From contig CALBSO010000157.1 in assembly GCA_937968015.1 (NCBI GenBank), forward strand, positions 13,749 through 77,748: DNA of 64,000 nucleotides, written 5' to 3'. Of this stretch, positions 24,511-33,472 are shown in pieces. Below the pieces are notes generated by a model that worked only from the letters and a program-made list of their open reading frames with translations, was not told the DNA's origin and ran no database searches. A program made the position numbers and the translations under genes. This stretch comes from an uncultured Thermomicrobia bacterium (lineage in GTDB: Bacteria; Chloroflexota; Chloroflexia; Thermomicrobiales; JALYUS01). Each line of letters starts with the position of its first letter. The first letter of the stretch is position 1.

Positions 24511-25686
24511 TTGGTTGTTTCCCGCACCGCACTTGCCGCCGCCCGCGCCCTGCTCGACCGCGCGGTGCGTGATCGTGCCAATGCCTATGGGGGCAGCCTC
24601 GCGCTGGGCTATGGCTGGGAAGAATATCTGCTGCCGCGCGTCTCGGCGCTCGTCGGCAAGACGCTGCCGGACGGCGCCCTCCTGCACGCGGCACGTTCCT
24701 TCGGCGCGGACCCGGCGATTGCCTTCGAATGCTCCGCGCGCGGCTTGCGACAGCCCGATTTCCTCTTTCTCGTCACGCGGGATGGCGCGTCCGGCATCGC
24801 CGGGGCGGACGCGAAACTCGGCCTCGATACCGTGGATGCCGCGCAGGTTTCCGCCGAGACGACCGCGCGCATCCTCACCGAGGGCGGGCCGCTCGCCCAG
24901 GCGATTATCGCCGCGCTCGCCCCACCGGAGACGCCCGCGATAGACGGCTACATCCTCACGCCTGAGCGCATCCTCAACGATTTGATCCTCGACGGCGCGC
25001 GACCGAACGGGATGCCCCGCCCCCGTTTGCCGGCGCAGTCACACGTCGTGACGATCTCCCTGCGCGGCGCCGATCTCCTCCGCGCCGTCGCGACCGGCCC
25101 CTTCGCCCGCGCGCTCGTCGAAGAGACGGACGAAGCCATCGAGGCCGACGCCTCGGTAGACGTCGCGGTGCTGATTACCCTCGCGACCCATCTGCTGCTG
25201 GGCATGTGGCGGGAGGGTGAGACGCCGCTCGTTATCGGGCGCATCCCGGTCGAACCGCCCGCAGCGGAGCAATACGACATTGTGCTTGCCTGGAGCCGCG
25301 CGCGCGTCCTGCGCGCGGGGAGCGCGTGGGAGGCGGCGGCGCAAGCGGCACATCGGGCACGGCCCCGCATCGAGGCCCGCGGGCGGGTGCAGGAGGCGCT
25401 GCAACCACCGCTCGCGGACCCAGAGGTGCGCGACGCGCTCGACGGCGCGCGCGGCAAGCCGGGGCGGATCGCCCGCTCCGCCGCCGCCGAGGCGTACCGT
25501 ACCGCCCTCCTTGCCGCCCTGCCGCCCGATGTGCCGGATCGCGGTGACGCGCTCCTCGACGCGATCCAGACGGCCCGACGCCGGGAGATGGACGCCCTCC
25601 GCGCCCTCACCATCGCCGCCATCCGCGACGCCCTCCGCCGCGCGGATAGCGCAACGCTTCCCGACGATGCCCCTGCCGCATCGTAA
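24511..25686 (+). CDS. Conserved-looking protein, possible PD-(D/E)XK fold
   Basis: The frame is closed upstream at 24490, and the only plausible start is TTG 24511, which has a poor ribosome site. The 391-residue product is Ala/Arg-rich and soluble. Residues about 72-105 contain FECSARGLRQPDFLFL and, after a short loop, GADAKLG. Glu, then PD, a strand and D-x-K is the arrangement of PD-(D/E)XK nuclease-like folds. The C-terminal part is helical, ending in a low-complexity Ala tail. I do not recognise the family; the nuclease idea is a hint from one motif. Confidence 0.5.
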   Translation: MVVSRTALAAARALLDRAVRDRANAYGGSLALGYGWEEYLLPRVSALVGKTLPDGALLHAARSFGADPAIAFECSARGLRQPDFLFLVTRDGASGIAGADAKLGLDTVDAAQVSAETTARILTEGGPLAQAIIAALAPPETPAIDGYILTPERILNDLILDGARPNGMPRPRLPAQSHVVTISLRGADLLRAVATGPFARALVEETDEAIEADASVDVAVLITLATHLLLGMWREGETPLVIGRIPVEPPAAEQYDIVLAWSRARVLRAGSAWEAAAQAAHRARPRIEARGRVQEALQPPLADPEVRDALDGARGKPGRIARSAAAEAYRTALLAALPPDVPDRGDALLDAIQTARRREMDALRALTIAAIRDALRRADSATLPDDAPAAS

Positions 25687-25811
25687 GAACCAATGATTTT
25701 CAGATTGCGTTGTGGACTGAGTCACATGAGTCTGCACGAATATTGTCAATCGCGTCGGCAAGCCCCTAGACTCCACCACTCGATATAACATTGGGCGGAG
25801 AGTGGACGACG

Positions 25812-26060
25812 ATGGGGCACCGGCAGCGCCTCGCACCGACCGACGACTGGCAGCAACTCGACCTGCTCGTCCGCTTCCCCGAGCAACGCACCTACGAGCT
25901 CATCCGCCCCGTCATCCTCTTCGGCCCACCGAAGGTGGAGCGCCATCGCACCCTGCCCGACGACATCCAGCGGGCCATCCTCGTGCTCAAAGCCGAGCAT
26001 CCCGCCTTCCCCGACCGTGAAATCGCCACGATCTGCGGTGTCTCGTGCGGTCGGCGAAAC
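25812..26060 (+). pseudogene. Transposase remnant (integrase-type, internally deleted and truncated)
   Basis: The reading frame begins MGHRQRLAPTDDWQQLDLLV and contains RTYELIRPVILFG, an N-terminal signature of rve-type transposases with a helix-turn-helix. It then jumps directly to PPKVERHRTLPDDIQRAILV and EIATICGVSCGRR. In intact relatives known to me, about 30-35 residues with the helix-turn-helix lie between these two parts, so an in-frame deletion at an FG...FG site is likely. After GRR the similarity stops and no DDE catalytic domain follows. I found no terminal inverted repeats. Confidence 0.6.
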
Positions 26061-26158
26061 CCTGTGGATCAGTCCTGGAGGGCCGGCGACCGCGCACATC
26101 CGATCCGTCACACGGCCCAAGAGGAGGGCAGTGCGCGCAAAGCGTTCAGCGGAGCGGC

Positions 26159-26707
26159 CTACGTATCTCGCTGTTCGGGCTGGTAGGAGAGGATGACGAT
26201 CCCGCTCGCGAGTGTCCTCGTGTCGATGAGGCGGAACTTCGTCGGCGGGCCGGGCCGGAATAGGAGGTCCTGCGGGCCACCGTTGCCGAGGAATAATGGG
26301 TGGACCCACAGCCGCAGTTCGTCCAGCAGGCCATGCGTGAGCAGGGTGTAGGAGAGTCGGCCGAAACCGTACTGCACGATGTCCATGCCGGGTTGATTCT
26401 TGAGCCGCTTGATCTCTGCGACCACATCGCCGCTGATCACCGTCGTGTTGTTCCACTCCGGGTTTTGCAGCGTGGACGAGACGACGTACTTTGCTGTGCT
26501 GTTGAACCGATCGCTCATTGGGTCGCCGGATCGGGTCCCCCAGACGGGAGCGAAGCCCTCATACGTGCGCCGTCCCATCAGGATCGCGTCACACGCGAAC
26601 AGCAGTTCCGTCTGGATCGTCGCGACGGTGTCATCAACGGAGCCCAAAGGCTGCCACTCGATGACACCGTCGAGCGAGATGTACGTGGAGTTAATGATCT
26701 TGCGCAT
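26159..26707 (-). CDS. RibD C-terminal/DHFR-like family protein (copy 1)
   Basis: This 182-residue protein starts MRKIINSTYISLDGVIEW and contains LLMGRRTYEGF-type (AILMGRRTYEGFAPVWG) and VLF-like C-terminal strands, the standard pattern of YyaP/YwjB-type reductases with a DHFR fold. These bind NADPH; substrates are mostly unknown. It lies 45 bases downstream of an AraC-type regulator on the same strand and is probably controlled by it. A paralog sits at 62587-63168. Confidence 0.85.
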   Translation of the reverse strand: MRKIINSTYISLDGVIEWQPLGSVDDTVATIQTELLFACDAILMGRRTYEGFAPVWGTRSGDPMSDRFNSTAKYVVSSTLQNPEWNNTTVISGDVVAEIKRLKNQPGMDIVQYGFGRLSYTLLTHGLLDELRLWVHPLFLGNGGPQDLLFRPGPPTKFRLIDTRTLASGIVILSYQPEQRDT

Positions 26708-26752
26708 GCGATGCCCTCCGATTATTGTTCAGATCAACATGAGTAGGATGAC

Positions 26753-27466
26753 TCAACGAAAGGGGGTTGTCTTGTATAAAAACGACAACTGCTCAGGTCT
26801 GCTGCGATCCATGATCTGCGTCGGTCTCTGCCCGATGAAGTACTTCAGCGATCGGGTCAGATGCGCCTGGTCGAAATAGCCAGCCTCGTAAACGGCGTCG
26901 CGGATTGATACGCCTTGCTGTAAGAGGGTCGTTGCATATCGGGCGCGTTCGATTTGACGCACAGCGCTTTGTGTCAACCCGGTCGTTCGCAGGAAATGAC
27001 GCTGTGCGGTGCGTACGGACAGGTCTTTCAGTTGACCTTGCAACGCAGCGTCCACGACGGGTTCACGCACGAGCAGACCGTCACGCACGAGCCGGTCTAC
27101 AAACGCGTCTGCATTTTCAAAATCCGGAAATTGCCACGCAGAGCCTTGTAGCCAGAAGGATTGACTCCCCGCATCAGGCAGATTCACCGCTTCATCCACG
27201 AGATTGCTTGCGGGCAGATGGGGCATAACGGTGCCCAGCTTAAACCGGATGCCAAGCCACTCCCCATCCGCAGGGCAGTGGAGAGGCGTCGCTTTCGTCT
27301 CTGGCCCCCGCACCGTGAGAGTTGTCTTATCATTGTGTCTCGTCATGACCATCTCCCAATGGCTCATGGCAAGCGAGATAAAAGAGCCAGCGCGCTCACT
27401 TCGGGCACGCCAGATCCGTTCGACAAACGGCGAGTCTGATGGTCTTTCGTCAAAGGTAAAGATCAT
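26753..27466 (-). CDS. AraC-family transcriptional regulator
   Basis: ATG 27466 follows GGGAGG at the right spacing and gives 237 residues from MIFTFDERPSDSPFVERIW; the in-frame ATG at 27487 would lack a ribosome site. The N-terminal half resembles DUF6597-type sensor domains. The C-terminal half holds two helix-turn-helices, LSVRTAQRHFLRTTGLT and SIRDAVYEAGYFDQAHLTRS, then the family motif QRPTQI. It probably regulates the adjacent RibD-C gene. Effector unknown. Confidence 0.85.
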   Translation of the reverse strand: MIFTFDERPSDSPFVERIWRARSERAGSFISLAMSHWEMVMTRHNDKTTLTVRGPETKATPLHCPADGEWLGIRFKLGTVMPHLPASNLVDEAVNLPDAGSQSFWLQGSAWQFPDFENADAFVDRLVRDGLLVREPVVDAALQGQLKDLSVRTAQRHFLRTTGLTQSAVRQIERARYATTLLQQGVSIRDAVYEAGYFDQAHLTRSLKYFIGQRPTQIMDRSRPEQLSFLYKTTPFR

Positions 27467-27779
27467 GCTTCTACCTCCCAGTGCCAAGCTTTATGATTTT
27501 ACCCTGATTGCTCGTCAGCGTTCGTCAAGGCAACGGCCAGCAGGGTGGTATGCACCTCCAGCGCGACCCCGCGTCTTTCCTCGTCTAAGCCGTGGTATGT
27601 CCAACGCCGCCATTGTGCAGTGCTCCTGTCAATGGGGAAGCACTATACGGCTGCGTCACACACCGTCAAGTCCCGCAATTGAGGGCCGGGTATGGCCGCT
27701 TCGCCCTTGCGGTGGGATGAGGGGATACGGCGCGCCGTTTGACAGCCGGCGCTGACGCTATGCGTGCAACATCATGTGG
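27467..27779. other. Intergenic region upstream of the AraC-type gene
   Basis: These 313 bases lie between the AraC-type start and the 3' end of the beta-lactamase-like gene, both on the minus strand. An A+T-rich stretch near 27490-27500 could be part of the regulator promoter. I see no ORF, strong terminator or repeat. Confidence 0.4.
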
Positions 27780-28853
27780 CTAAGTCCATGCGTTGAGGCC
27801 GCTCCAGAGTAATGCGGCGAGGTCGTGCTGGAGTTGGACGCTCGCGTCGTAATCCCCCGACGTCATCACCGTGATTCTGACGGCGCGGCCATCCGGCAGG
27901 AAAATGATGCCCGCGTCGTGGTGCGCGCCCGGCACATCCCCCGTCTTGTGCGCGAAGATCGTGCCGTCCGGCAACCCGGTGGAGAGTTTGGTGTTCACCT
28001 GCTGCTCTTTGAGGAGATCGAGCATGAGCGTGTAATCGTCCGACGTGAGGAGCGGATCGAGCGTGTGATTGACAACGCCATCGAAGAAGCGCGTCACCTC
28101 ACGCGGTGTGGTGTACGCCTGCCCGGAGATGACCGTCGCGGTGAAGCCATGCGCCCGCACTAACTGATCCACTGTTCCCCAGCCGAAATACTGCCCAAGC
28201 ACTTGCGCGGCGGTGTTGTTGCTCGCCGCGATCATCAACCGCCGCAAGTCGGCGACGCTGACGGTGTCGCCGTACGCGCCGAGCGAATAGCCATCTTCCT
28301 CCGAGTCGTCGTTCTCGGCAGTGAGCGTCAGTTGCGTCGTATCGAGTAACTTATGCTGCCGGATTTCCACCTGTGTCCGCCAGAGGAGAAAGAGCTTGTA
28401 GAGGCTCCCCGCCGCGAAGCCATCGTCCGCGTTGCGCTCGATGGTGTCCTCGGCCTGGCCGTCCTCGATGACGATGCCGACGCCGGTGATTCCCTGCGGC
28501 TGGTACTGCGCGATTAACTCGTCCACCGCCGGACCGAGCGCCTGCGCGAGGCCCATACGGCGCGGGGACGCGACAGTATCACGCGGGACAGCGGTATCGC
28601 CGCCTGTGGCGGTCATTGGCGGAACGGTAGTCGAGCGCGGGGTGGACGGCGAACTGCGCCAGACAATCACCGAGACGAAGAACCCCATCACGACGAGCGC
28701 GAGCAGTGTCTCCCGTGCGCGCCGCCGCCCACCACCCGCGCCGCGATATCGCCGTTGTTCGGTCCGTCTGTCCAGTCCGATACCTCCCCTGTCCCACCGT
28801 GATTGTACCGATCCCGCATACGTGCGACAACCCGATAATCGGCGTCTCGACAT
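27780..28853 (-). CDS. Class A beta-lactamase-like serine hydrolase, membrane-anchored
   Basis: The 357-residue protein has an N-terminal helix (TLLALVVMGFFVSVIVW) and an extracytoplasmic domain. Active-site motifs are SxxK as GSLYKLF, the SDN-like loop as SNN (AASNNTAAQ), and KTG in FAHKTGDVPG. PREVTRFF lies where the omega loop Glu is expected. Such proteins in this phylum may be beta-lactamases or peptidases acting on the envelope. The N-terminal 45 residues are Arg-rich and the true start may be downstream. Confidence 0.8.
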   Translation of the reverse strand: MSRRRLSGCRTYAGSVQSRWDRGGIGLDRRTEQRRYRGAGGGRRRARETLLALVVMGFFVSVIVWRSSPSTPRSTTVPPMTATGGDTAVPRDTVASPRRMGLAQALGPAVDELIAQYQPQGITGVGIVIEDGQAEDTIERNADDGFAAGSLYKLFLLWRTQVEIRQHKLLDTTQLTLTAENDDSEEDGYSLGAYGDTVSVADLRRLMIAASNNTAAQVLGQYFGWGTVDQLVRAHGFTATVISGQAYTTPREVTRFFDGVVNHTLDPLLTSDDYTLMLDLLKEQQVNTKLSTGLPDGTIFAHKTGDVPGAHHDAGIIFLPDGRAVRITVMTSGDYDASVQLQHDLAALLWSGLNAWT

Positions 28854-29052
28854 GACATAATATAGACTTCAATATAACTTCAGCCTCCCATCACAAAATA
28901 CGGTATCGTCTCGTTAACCTGAGTGGAAGAGACGCGCGCTGCACGGTCGCGCGGGCACCGTCCCGACTAGATACAACAGTTGGGCCTGTATCCCATGAGG
29001 ATTCTCTCGCGTCTCTCGTGCGTCGGCCGAACGGTGGAAATTGGGAGTGGCA

Positions 29053-30816
29053 ATGGACAATGCATTGCGGGAGCCGACCCCAACGTCGCCGACTGCGGTT
29101 GATCGCGTCGCTCCGCAGCAGGTCAACACGCACGAGCAGCACGCGTCGCTGATTGATCCGATTCTTGATCTCCCCCAGCGGCTTGCGCGCGGCGCAGCAG
29201 CAAGTGAGCGGACGACCGACACCACGACTGCACCCTTCGACGCCCTCGGGATCCCCGTCGTCCATACCGATCTTTCCGGCAGCGTGACGGGCTGGAATCG
29301 TGCCGCCCAGGCGCTTTTCGGCTATACGACGCGCGAAGTGCTTGGCAAGCGGCTCCCGACCATCCCACCGGAGGAGGAAGAGCGATACACGCTCTTCTGG
29401 CAGCACATTCTGATCGGCGAGACGATCGCAAACGTCGCGGTCGAGCAGATCCACAAGGAGGGCCACCGCGTGAGCGTGCTGCTCTCCGCCGCGCCGTGGT
29501 ATGAGGATGACGAGATCACGGGCGTCATCGCGACGCTCACGGACCTCTCCGCCCAGAAAGCGCGCGAGTGGGAACTGACTGCGCGGATCGCCGCGGAGGA
29601 GCGGCGCGCGGGGGACGCGGCGTATGTCGGCGCGCTTGCCGCGGCGTGCCATACTGCCGACGACGAACGCGCGATCTTCCACGCGCTGGCAGAGTATACC
29701 GCTGATTGGGCCGATAGCGCCGGGGTGGTGACGGCCACCGAGGGATGCGGTGAACTGGCCGCATATGCGTCGCGCACTGCCGACGCGGACGGGCCGGTCG
29801 CCGCGCTCTTCGAGGCGTGCGCGACACACGGCGTGGGAATGTCCCACTCCCCGGTCACTCCGCGCGTCTATTATCTGCGCGAGATACCGCTCGGCGGCAC
29901 GACGACTGCCCAGCGGTATCACACCCTCGCCTCCGTGCCCATCGCTGTTGAAGGAGAAATCGTTGCCACGCTCTACGCGGCGGCATATGGCGCGCGCGCG
30001 CCGCTCGATGAAACTTCCCTCGGGACACTGGCCTGCGCCGCCGCGCACGCCGGGCGCGCGATCGTCAAGGTGCGCGCGCATCAAGACCTCACGGCGCGGC
30101 TCGATGCGCTCGAAGCCGCGAACCGGCAGAAGGACGACTTCCTCGCCACCGTCTCGCACGAACTGCGTACGCCGCTGACAGCGATCCTCGGCTTCGCCCA
30201 CATCATCGTGGAGAACGACGCGCTTGGCCCGGCGCGGCGGCGCGGCATGGCGGAAGATATCGTCGCGAGCGGCGGCTTGCTCCTCACGCAGGTGAACGAC
30301 CTGCTGGACATTGTCCAACTCGGCGCGGGCCGTCTCACTGTCTCACCGGAGACGGTGAACCTCACGGCGGTCATCCACTGGTGCGAGCGTGCCGTCCGGG
30401 CCTTGATGCACAGCAAAAACATCCAGTTCGCGCTATCCATCCCAGCGGATTTGCCCCCGGTCCGCGCGAACACCGCACGGTTGCAGCAAGTGCTGCTCAA
30501 CTTCCTCGTCAACGCCTACAAGTTCACCCCGGCGGGCGGCACGGTAACGCTCGAAGCCAGGGCGCTGGACGGCGGTGTGGCGATCTCCGTACGGGACACG
30601 GGCATCGGCATCGCGCCCGAGCACGCCGCGCGCATTTTCGAACCCTTCGCGCGCATCGAAACCGAATACACGCGCACCCAATCCGGCGCAGGCGTCGGCC
30701 TCGCCGTGGCGCGGCAACTCGTGGACCTGATGGACGGCGCGATCATCCTCGACAGCACGCCCGATGTCGGCAGCACCTTCACGGTCTCGCTCAAGACCGC
30801 CACCGGGGGTGGATAA
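29053..30816 (+). CDS. PAS-GAF sensor histidine kinase, soluble
   Basis: ATG 29053 follows GGGAG and gives 587 residues. A PAS domain (about 65-180) contains GIPVVHTDLSGSVTGWNRAA. A GAF-like region (about 190-340) follows, then HisKA with the phospho-acceptor in ATVSHELRTPLTAILGF near residue 368. The HATPase domain has N-box LLNFLVNAYKFTP, G1 DTGIGIA and G2 GAGVGLAV. There are no membrane helices, so it senses a cytoplasmic signal. No response regulator is adjacent. The gene ends three bases before the convergent secreted-protein gene. Confidence 0.9.
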   Translation: MDNALREPTPTSPTAVDRVAPQQVNTHEQHASLIDPILDLPQRLARGAAASERTTDTTTAPFDALGIPVVHTDLSGSVTGWNRAAQALFGYTTREVLGKRLPTIPPEEEERYTLFWQHILIGETIANVAVEQIHKEGHRVSVLLSAAPWYEDDEITGVIATLTDLSAQKAREWELTARIAAEERRAGDAAYVGALAAACHTADDERAIFHALAEYTADWADSAGVVTATEGCGELAAYASRTADADGPVAALFEACATHGVGMSHSPVTPRVYYLREIPLGGTTTAQRYHTLASVPIAVEGEIVATLYAAAYGARAPLDETSLGTLACAAAHAGRAIVKVRAHQDLTARLDALEAANRQKDDFLATVSHELRTPLTAILGFAHIIVENDALGPARRRGMAEDIVASGGLLLTQVNDLLDIVQLGAGRLTVSPETVNLTAVIHWCERAVRALMHSKNIQFALSIPADLPPVRANTARLQQVLLNFLVNAYKFTPAGGTVTLEARALDGGVAISVRDTGIGIAPEHAARIFEPFARIETEYTRTQSGAGVGLAVARQLVDLMDGAIILDSTPDVGSTFTVSLKTATGGG

Positions 30817-30819
30817 TTC

Positions 30820-31701
30820 TTACCCGCCATACCGCCAGCGGTAGTAATGCTGCCCGATGTTGCCGAACTCGACGCGGAATTGCACGGGGTTGTTCGGGTT
30901 GTAGGTGAGCACGCGCCGCTCGAAAGCCTGGACGAAGACCGTCGTTGCCTTCCCGCCGATTGGCACTGTCGCGACGATCACCGGCGAGATCGGATAGCCG
31001 GGCGTCTGATCAATCGCGACCCCCGCATCGGTCAGCCGCTTGATGAAATCCTCGAACGGGCTATACACCACCTGACCATAGCGGTTGGACGGGTCCGAAA
31101 CATACGTGAAGGTATCGCCCGGTGGCGGCACATCGAATTGCGCCGCGTAGGGCTTCGCGTTCTCGGCCGTGAGCGGCGTGAACTGATGATTGTCCCCGTA
31201 GATATAGGCGCTGTAGGTATTCGGGCTGCTTGGATCGTAGTATTCGGCGAACTTGCTCAGATCGGCATAGGTAAGCCCATTCGTACCGGGATCGCCGGCG
31301 ATGTTGACCTGCGCCGGGCTGCGCTGCTCGAAGGTGCTGTCACCGAGTTGCACTTTGCCGCTCTTCAACTCGACGGTGAGTAGGCCGGTCGTGACCAGCC
31401 CCTGGGCGGGATGGGTCAGTTCCATTCGCGCCTTATCGAAATACTGCACAAGTCGCATCCCCTGGCCGGGATTGGTCGGCCCACTCTCCGAAAAACCGAG
31501 TGACCCCTCTTTGTATTGCTCGTTCTGCCCATCGCGCGCGGTTGCCAGAGGCCCCCAGAAGTTCGGGCGGACTGCTTCGCCCGATAGCCACTGCTGTTTA
31601 AACGTATCGGACGCGTACGACGTCGCCGCTTGCACGCCGACTGTCCCGATCCAGATTGCTGCCAGTGTCATCGAGAGCGTGAAAATCCATCGCGGACGCA
31701 T
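30820..31701 (-). CDS. Secreted single-domain protein, paralog of 16634-18298 N-terminal domain
   Basis: ATG 31701 follows GGGGG and gives 293 residues with a signal peptide ending near GVQAA. The mature part contains LVQYFDKARME, GLLTVELKSGKVQLGDSTF, PAQVNIAGD and FVQAFERRVLTYNPNNPVQF, ending YYRWRYGG. The same elements in the same order form the N-terminal half of the propeller protein at 16634-18298. I know no named family with this pattern. The domain is probably beta-rich and extracytoplasmic, and may bind a cell-surface ligand. Confidence 0.75.
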   Translation of the reverse strand: MRPRWIFTLSMTLAAIWIGTVGVQAATSYASDTFKQQWLSGEAVRPNFWGPLATARDGQNEQYKEGSLGFSESGPTNPGQGMRLVQYFDKARMELTHPAQGLVTTGLLTVELKSGKVQLGDSTFEQRSPAQVNIAGDPGTNGLTYADLSKFAEYYDPSSPNTYSAYIYGDNHQFTPLTAENAKPYAAQFDVPPPGDTFTYVSDPSNRYGQVVYSPFEDFIKRLTDAGVAIDQTPGYPISPVIVATVPIGGKATTVFVQAFERRVLTYNPNNPVQFRVEFGNIGQHYYRWRYGG

Positions 31702-31878
31702 GTCTGACCCCCTTCATCGCCCGCATCGTCGCGGATCCGTTCTGACGCATCCCTGTATACGTGCGACCCATTGTACCGGTTCACACCCACTCGACCATCA
31801 TCGCCATTCCCCGCCCGATGCCGGTGCATACCGCCCGGACGCCGTATCATCCCGCGCTGTTCATGGAATTTTCCCCGT

Positions 31879-32664
31879 CTACCGCCCCGTAAAGGTTGGC
31901 GGGCGCTTCTCGCGGAAGGCTGCGACGCCCTCGGCGTAATCATGCGTGCGGCTGGCGAGTTCCTGCATATCCGCCTCGTAGTCAAGGATGTCGTCGAGAT
32001 GCGGCATGACGGCGCGATTGAAGGCGCGTTTCGTCAGGCCAATCGCCCGCGTCGGCAGGACGGCGAGGCGGACAGCCAGCGCCCGCGTCGTCTCCATCAG
32101 TTCCGCCGCCGACACGACCTGGTTGACGAGGCCGAGACGGAGCGATTCTTCCGCGCCGATGCGGTCGCCGGTGAAGGCGAGTTCCGCCGCCTTCGCGTAG
32201 CCGACGAGCATCGGCAGGAAGAATGTCCCGCCGCTGTCCGGCACCAGGCCGATCTTGACGAACGCCTGCACGAACGAGGCCGTCTCGCTCGCGATACGGA
32301 TATCGCACGCCAAGGCGAGGTTCGCACCCGCGCCCGCCGCGACGCCATTGATCGCCGCGATGACCGGCTTTTCCATCGCGCGGATACGCTGTACCAGTGG
32401 ATTGTAGCCGTGGCGGAGGTGATCGCCGATGGACACCTGACGATCATCCTCCGACCGGGCATTCAGGTCCTGCCCCGCGCAGAAGCCGCGCCCCGCGCCC
32501 GTCAGGACGATGCAGCGCACCGCTGCATCCCGCTCCGCGCCGCGCAAGGCGTCCTGCAACTCCTGGAGCATCATATCCGTCACCGCGTTGAGCACGTCCG
32601 GCCGGTTCAGGGTCAGCGTCAGCACGCCATCGTTGGTATCGCTGAGGAGAGTTTCGTATGCCAT
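31879..32664 (-). CDS. Enoyl-CoA hydratase/isomerase (PaaG-like)
   Basis: ATG 32664 gives 261 residues from MAYETLLSDTNDGVLTLTL; sequence upstream in the frame is a shadow of the preceding gene. The crotonase oxyanion-hole motifs are GAGRGFCAGQDLN and INGVAAGAGANLALACDI. The position of the first catalytic Glu of hydratases is LVPDSGGTFFL with Asp, which resembles PaaG-type isomerases. It is third in a crotonase operon, 31 bases after the second. Confidence 0.88.
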   Translation of the reverse strand: MAYETLLSDTNDGVLTLTLNRPDVLNAVTDMMLQELQDALRGAERDAAVRCIVLTGAGRGFCAGQDLNARSEDDRQVSIGDHLRHGYNPLVQRIRAMEKPVIAAINGVAAGAGANLALACDIRIASETASFVQAFVKIGLVPDSGGTFFLPMLVGYAKAAELAFTGDRIGAEESLRLGLVNQVVSAAELMETTRALAVRLAVLPTRAIGLTKRAFNRAVMPHLDDILDYEADMQELASRTHDYAEGVAAFREKRPPTFTGR

Positions 32665-32695
32665 GTTTCGCTCCGTTCTGCCAACTGCCGACTGG

Positions 32696-33472
32696 CTACT
32701 TCCCCTTCCACTGCGGCGGGCGTTTTTCGAGGAAGGCGGCCATCCCCTCGCGCATATCCTCGGTGGAGAAGAGGAGGAAGAAGTTCTTGCGCTCGGCATC
32801 GAGGCCCGCTTCGAGCGTCATGTCATACGTCTTGAGCACGGCGTCCTTGCCCATCATCACCGCGAGCGGGGGGCGCGCGGCGACCTCCTTTGCCAGGTGT
32901 GTGGCGGATTCGAGTGTCAGTTCGTTCGGCACGACACGGTTGACGAGCCCGGCGGCAAATGCCTCCCGCGCGGTGATCTGCCGCCCGGTCAGCACCATCT
33001 CCATCGCCAGCGCTTTGCCGACGGCGCGCGTCAACCGCTGCGTGCCGCCCGCACCGGGGATGATACCGATGAGGATTTCCGGCTGGCCGAAGCGGGCGGA
33101 CTCGGAGGCGACGATCATGTCACACATCATCGCCAGTTCACAGCCACCGCCGAGTGCGTAGCCACTGACCGCCGCGATCAGGGGCGTTCGCACCTTGCGT
33201 ATCCGCTCCCATCGGGCGAACTGATTGCGCTTGAGCATCTCGACCGCCGAGACGTCCGCCATCTCGCCGATGTCCGCGCCCGCCGCGAACGCCCGTTCAT
33301 TGCCCGTTATCACGATGCAGCGCGCCGCGTCGTCCGCATCCAGCGCCTCCAGGGCGTCCACCAATTCCGTCATCAGCGGCCCACTGAGCGCGTTGAGCAC
33401 CTTCGGCCTGTTCAGCCGCACCACCGCGATCCCCTCTCCCCGCTCAACGAGAATATGCTCGTACTCAGCCAT
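32696..33472 (-). CDS. Enoyl-CoA hydratase
   Basis: ATG 33472 follows GGAGGGG inside the 3' end of the upstream crotonase gene, with an eight-base overlap, so translation is coupled. The 258-residue product has ITGNERAFAAGADI and VSGYALGGGCELAMMCDM for the oxyanion hole and GQPEILIGIIPGAGGTQRL, which carries the Glu pair of true enoyl-CoA hydratases. The length and motifs fit the short-chain hydratase of beta-oxidation. Confidence 0.92.
   Translation of the reverse strand: MAEYEHILVERGEGIAVVRLNRPKVLNALSGPLMTELVDALEALDADDAARCIVITGNERAFAAGADIGEMADVSAVEMLKRNQFARWERIRKVRTPLIAAVSGYALGGGCELAMMCDMIVASESARFGQPEILIGIIPGAGGTQRLTRAVGKALAMEMVLTGRQITAREAFAAGLVNRVVPNELTLESATHLAKEVAARPPLAVMMGKDAVLKTYDMTLEAGLDAERKNFFLLFSTEDMREGMAAFLEKRPPQWKGK

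Noticed and set aside
28891..30318. A 475-codon minus-strand frame opposite the PAS-GAF kinase
   Set aside because: It has no recognisable domains and the kinase motifs are on the other strand.
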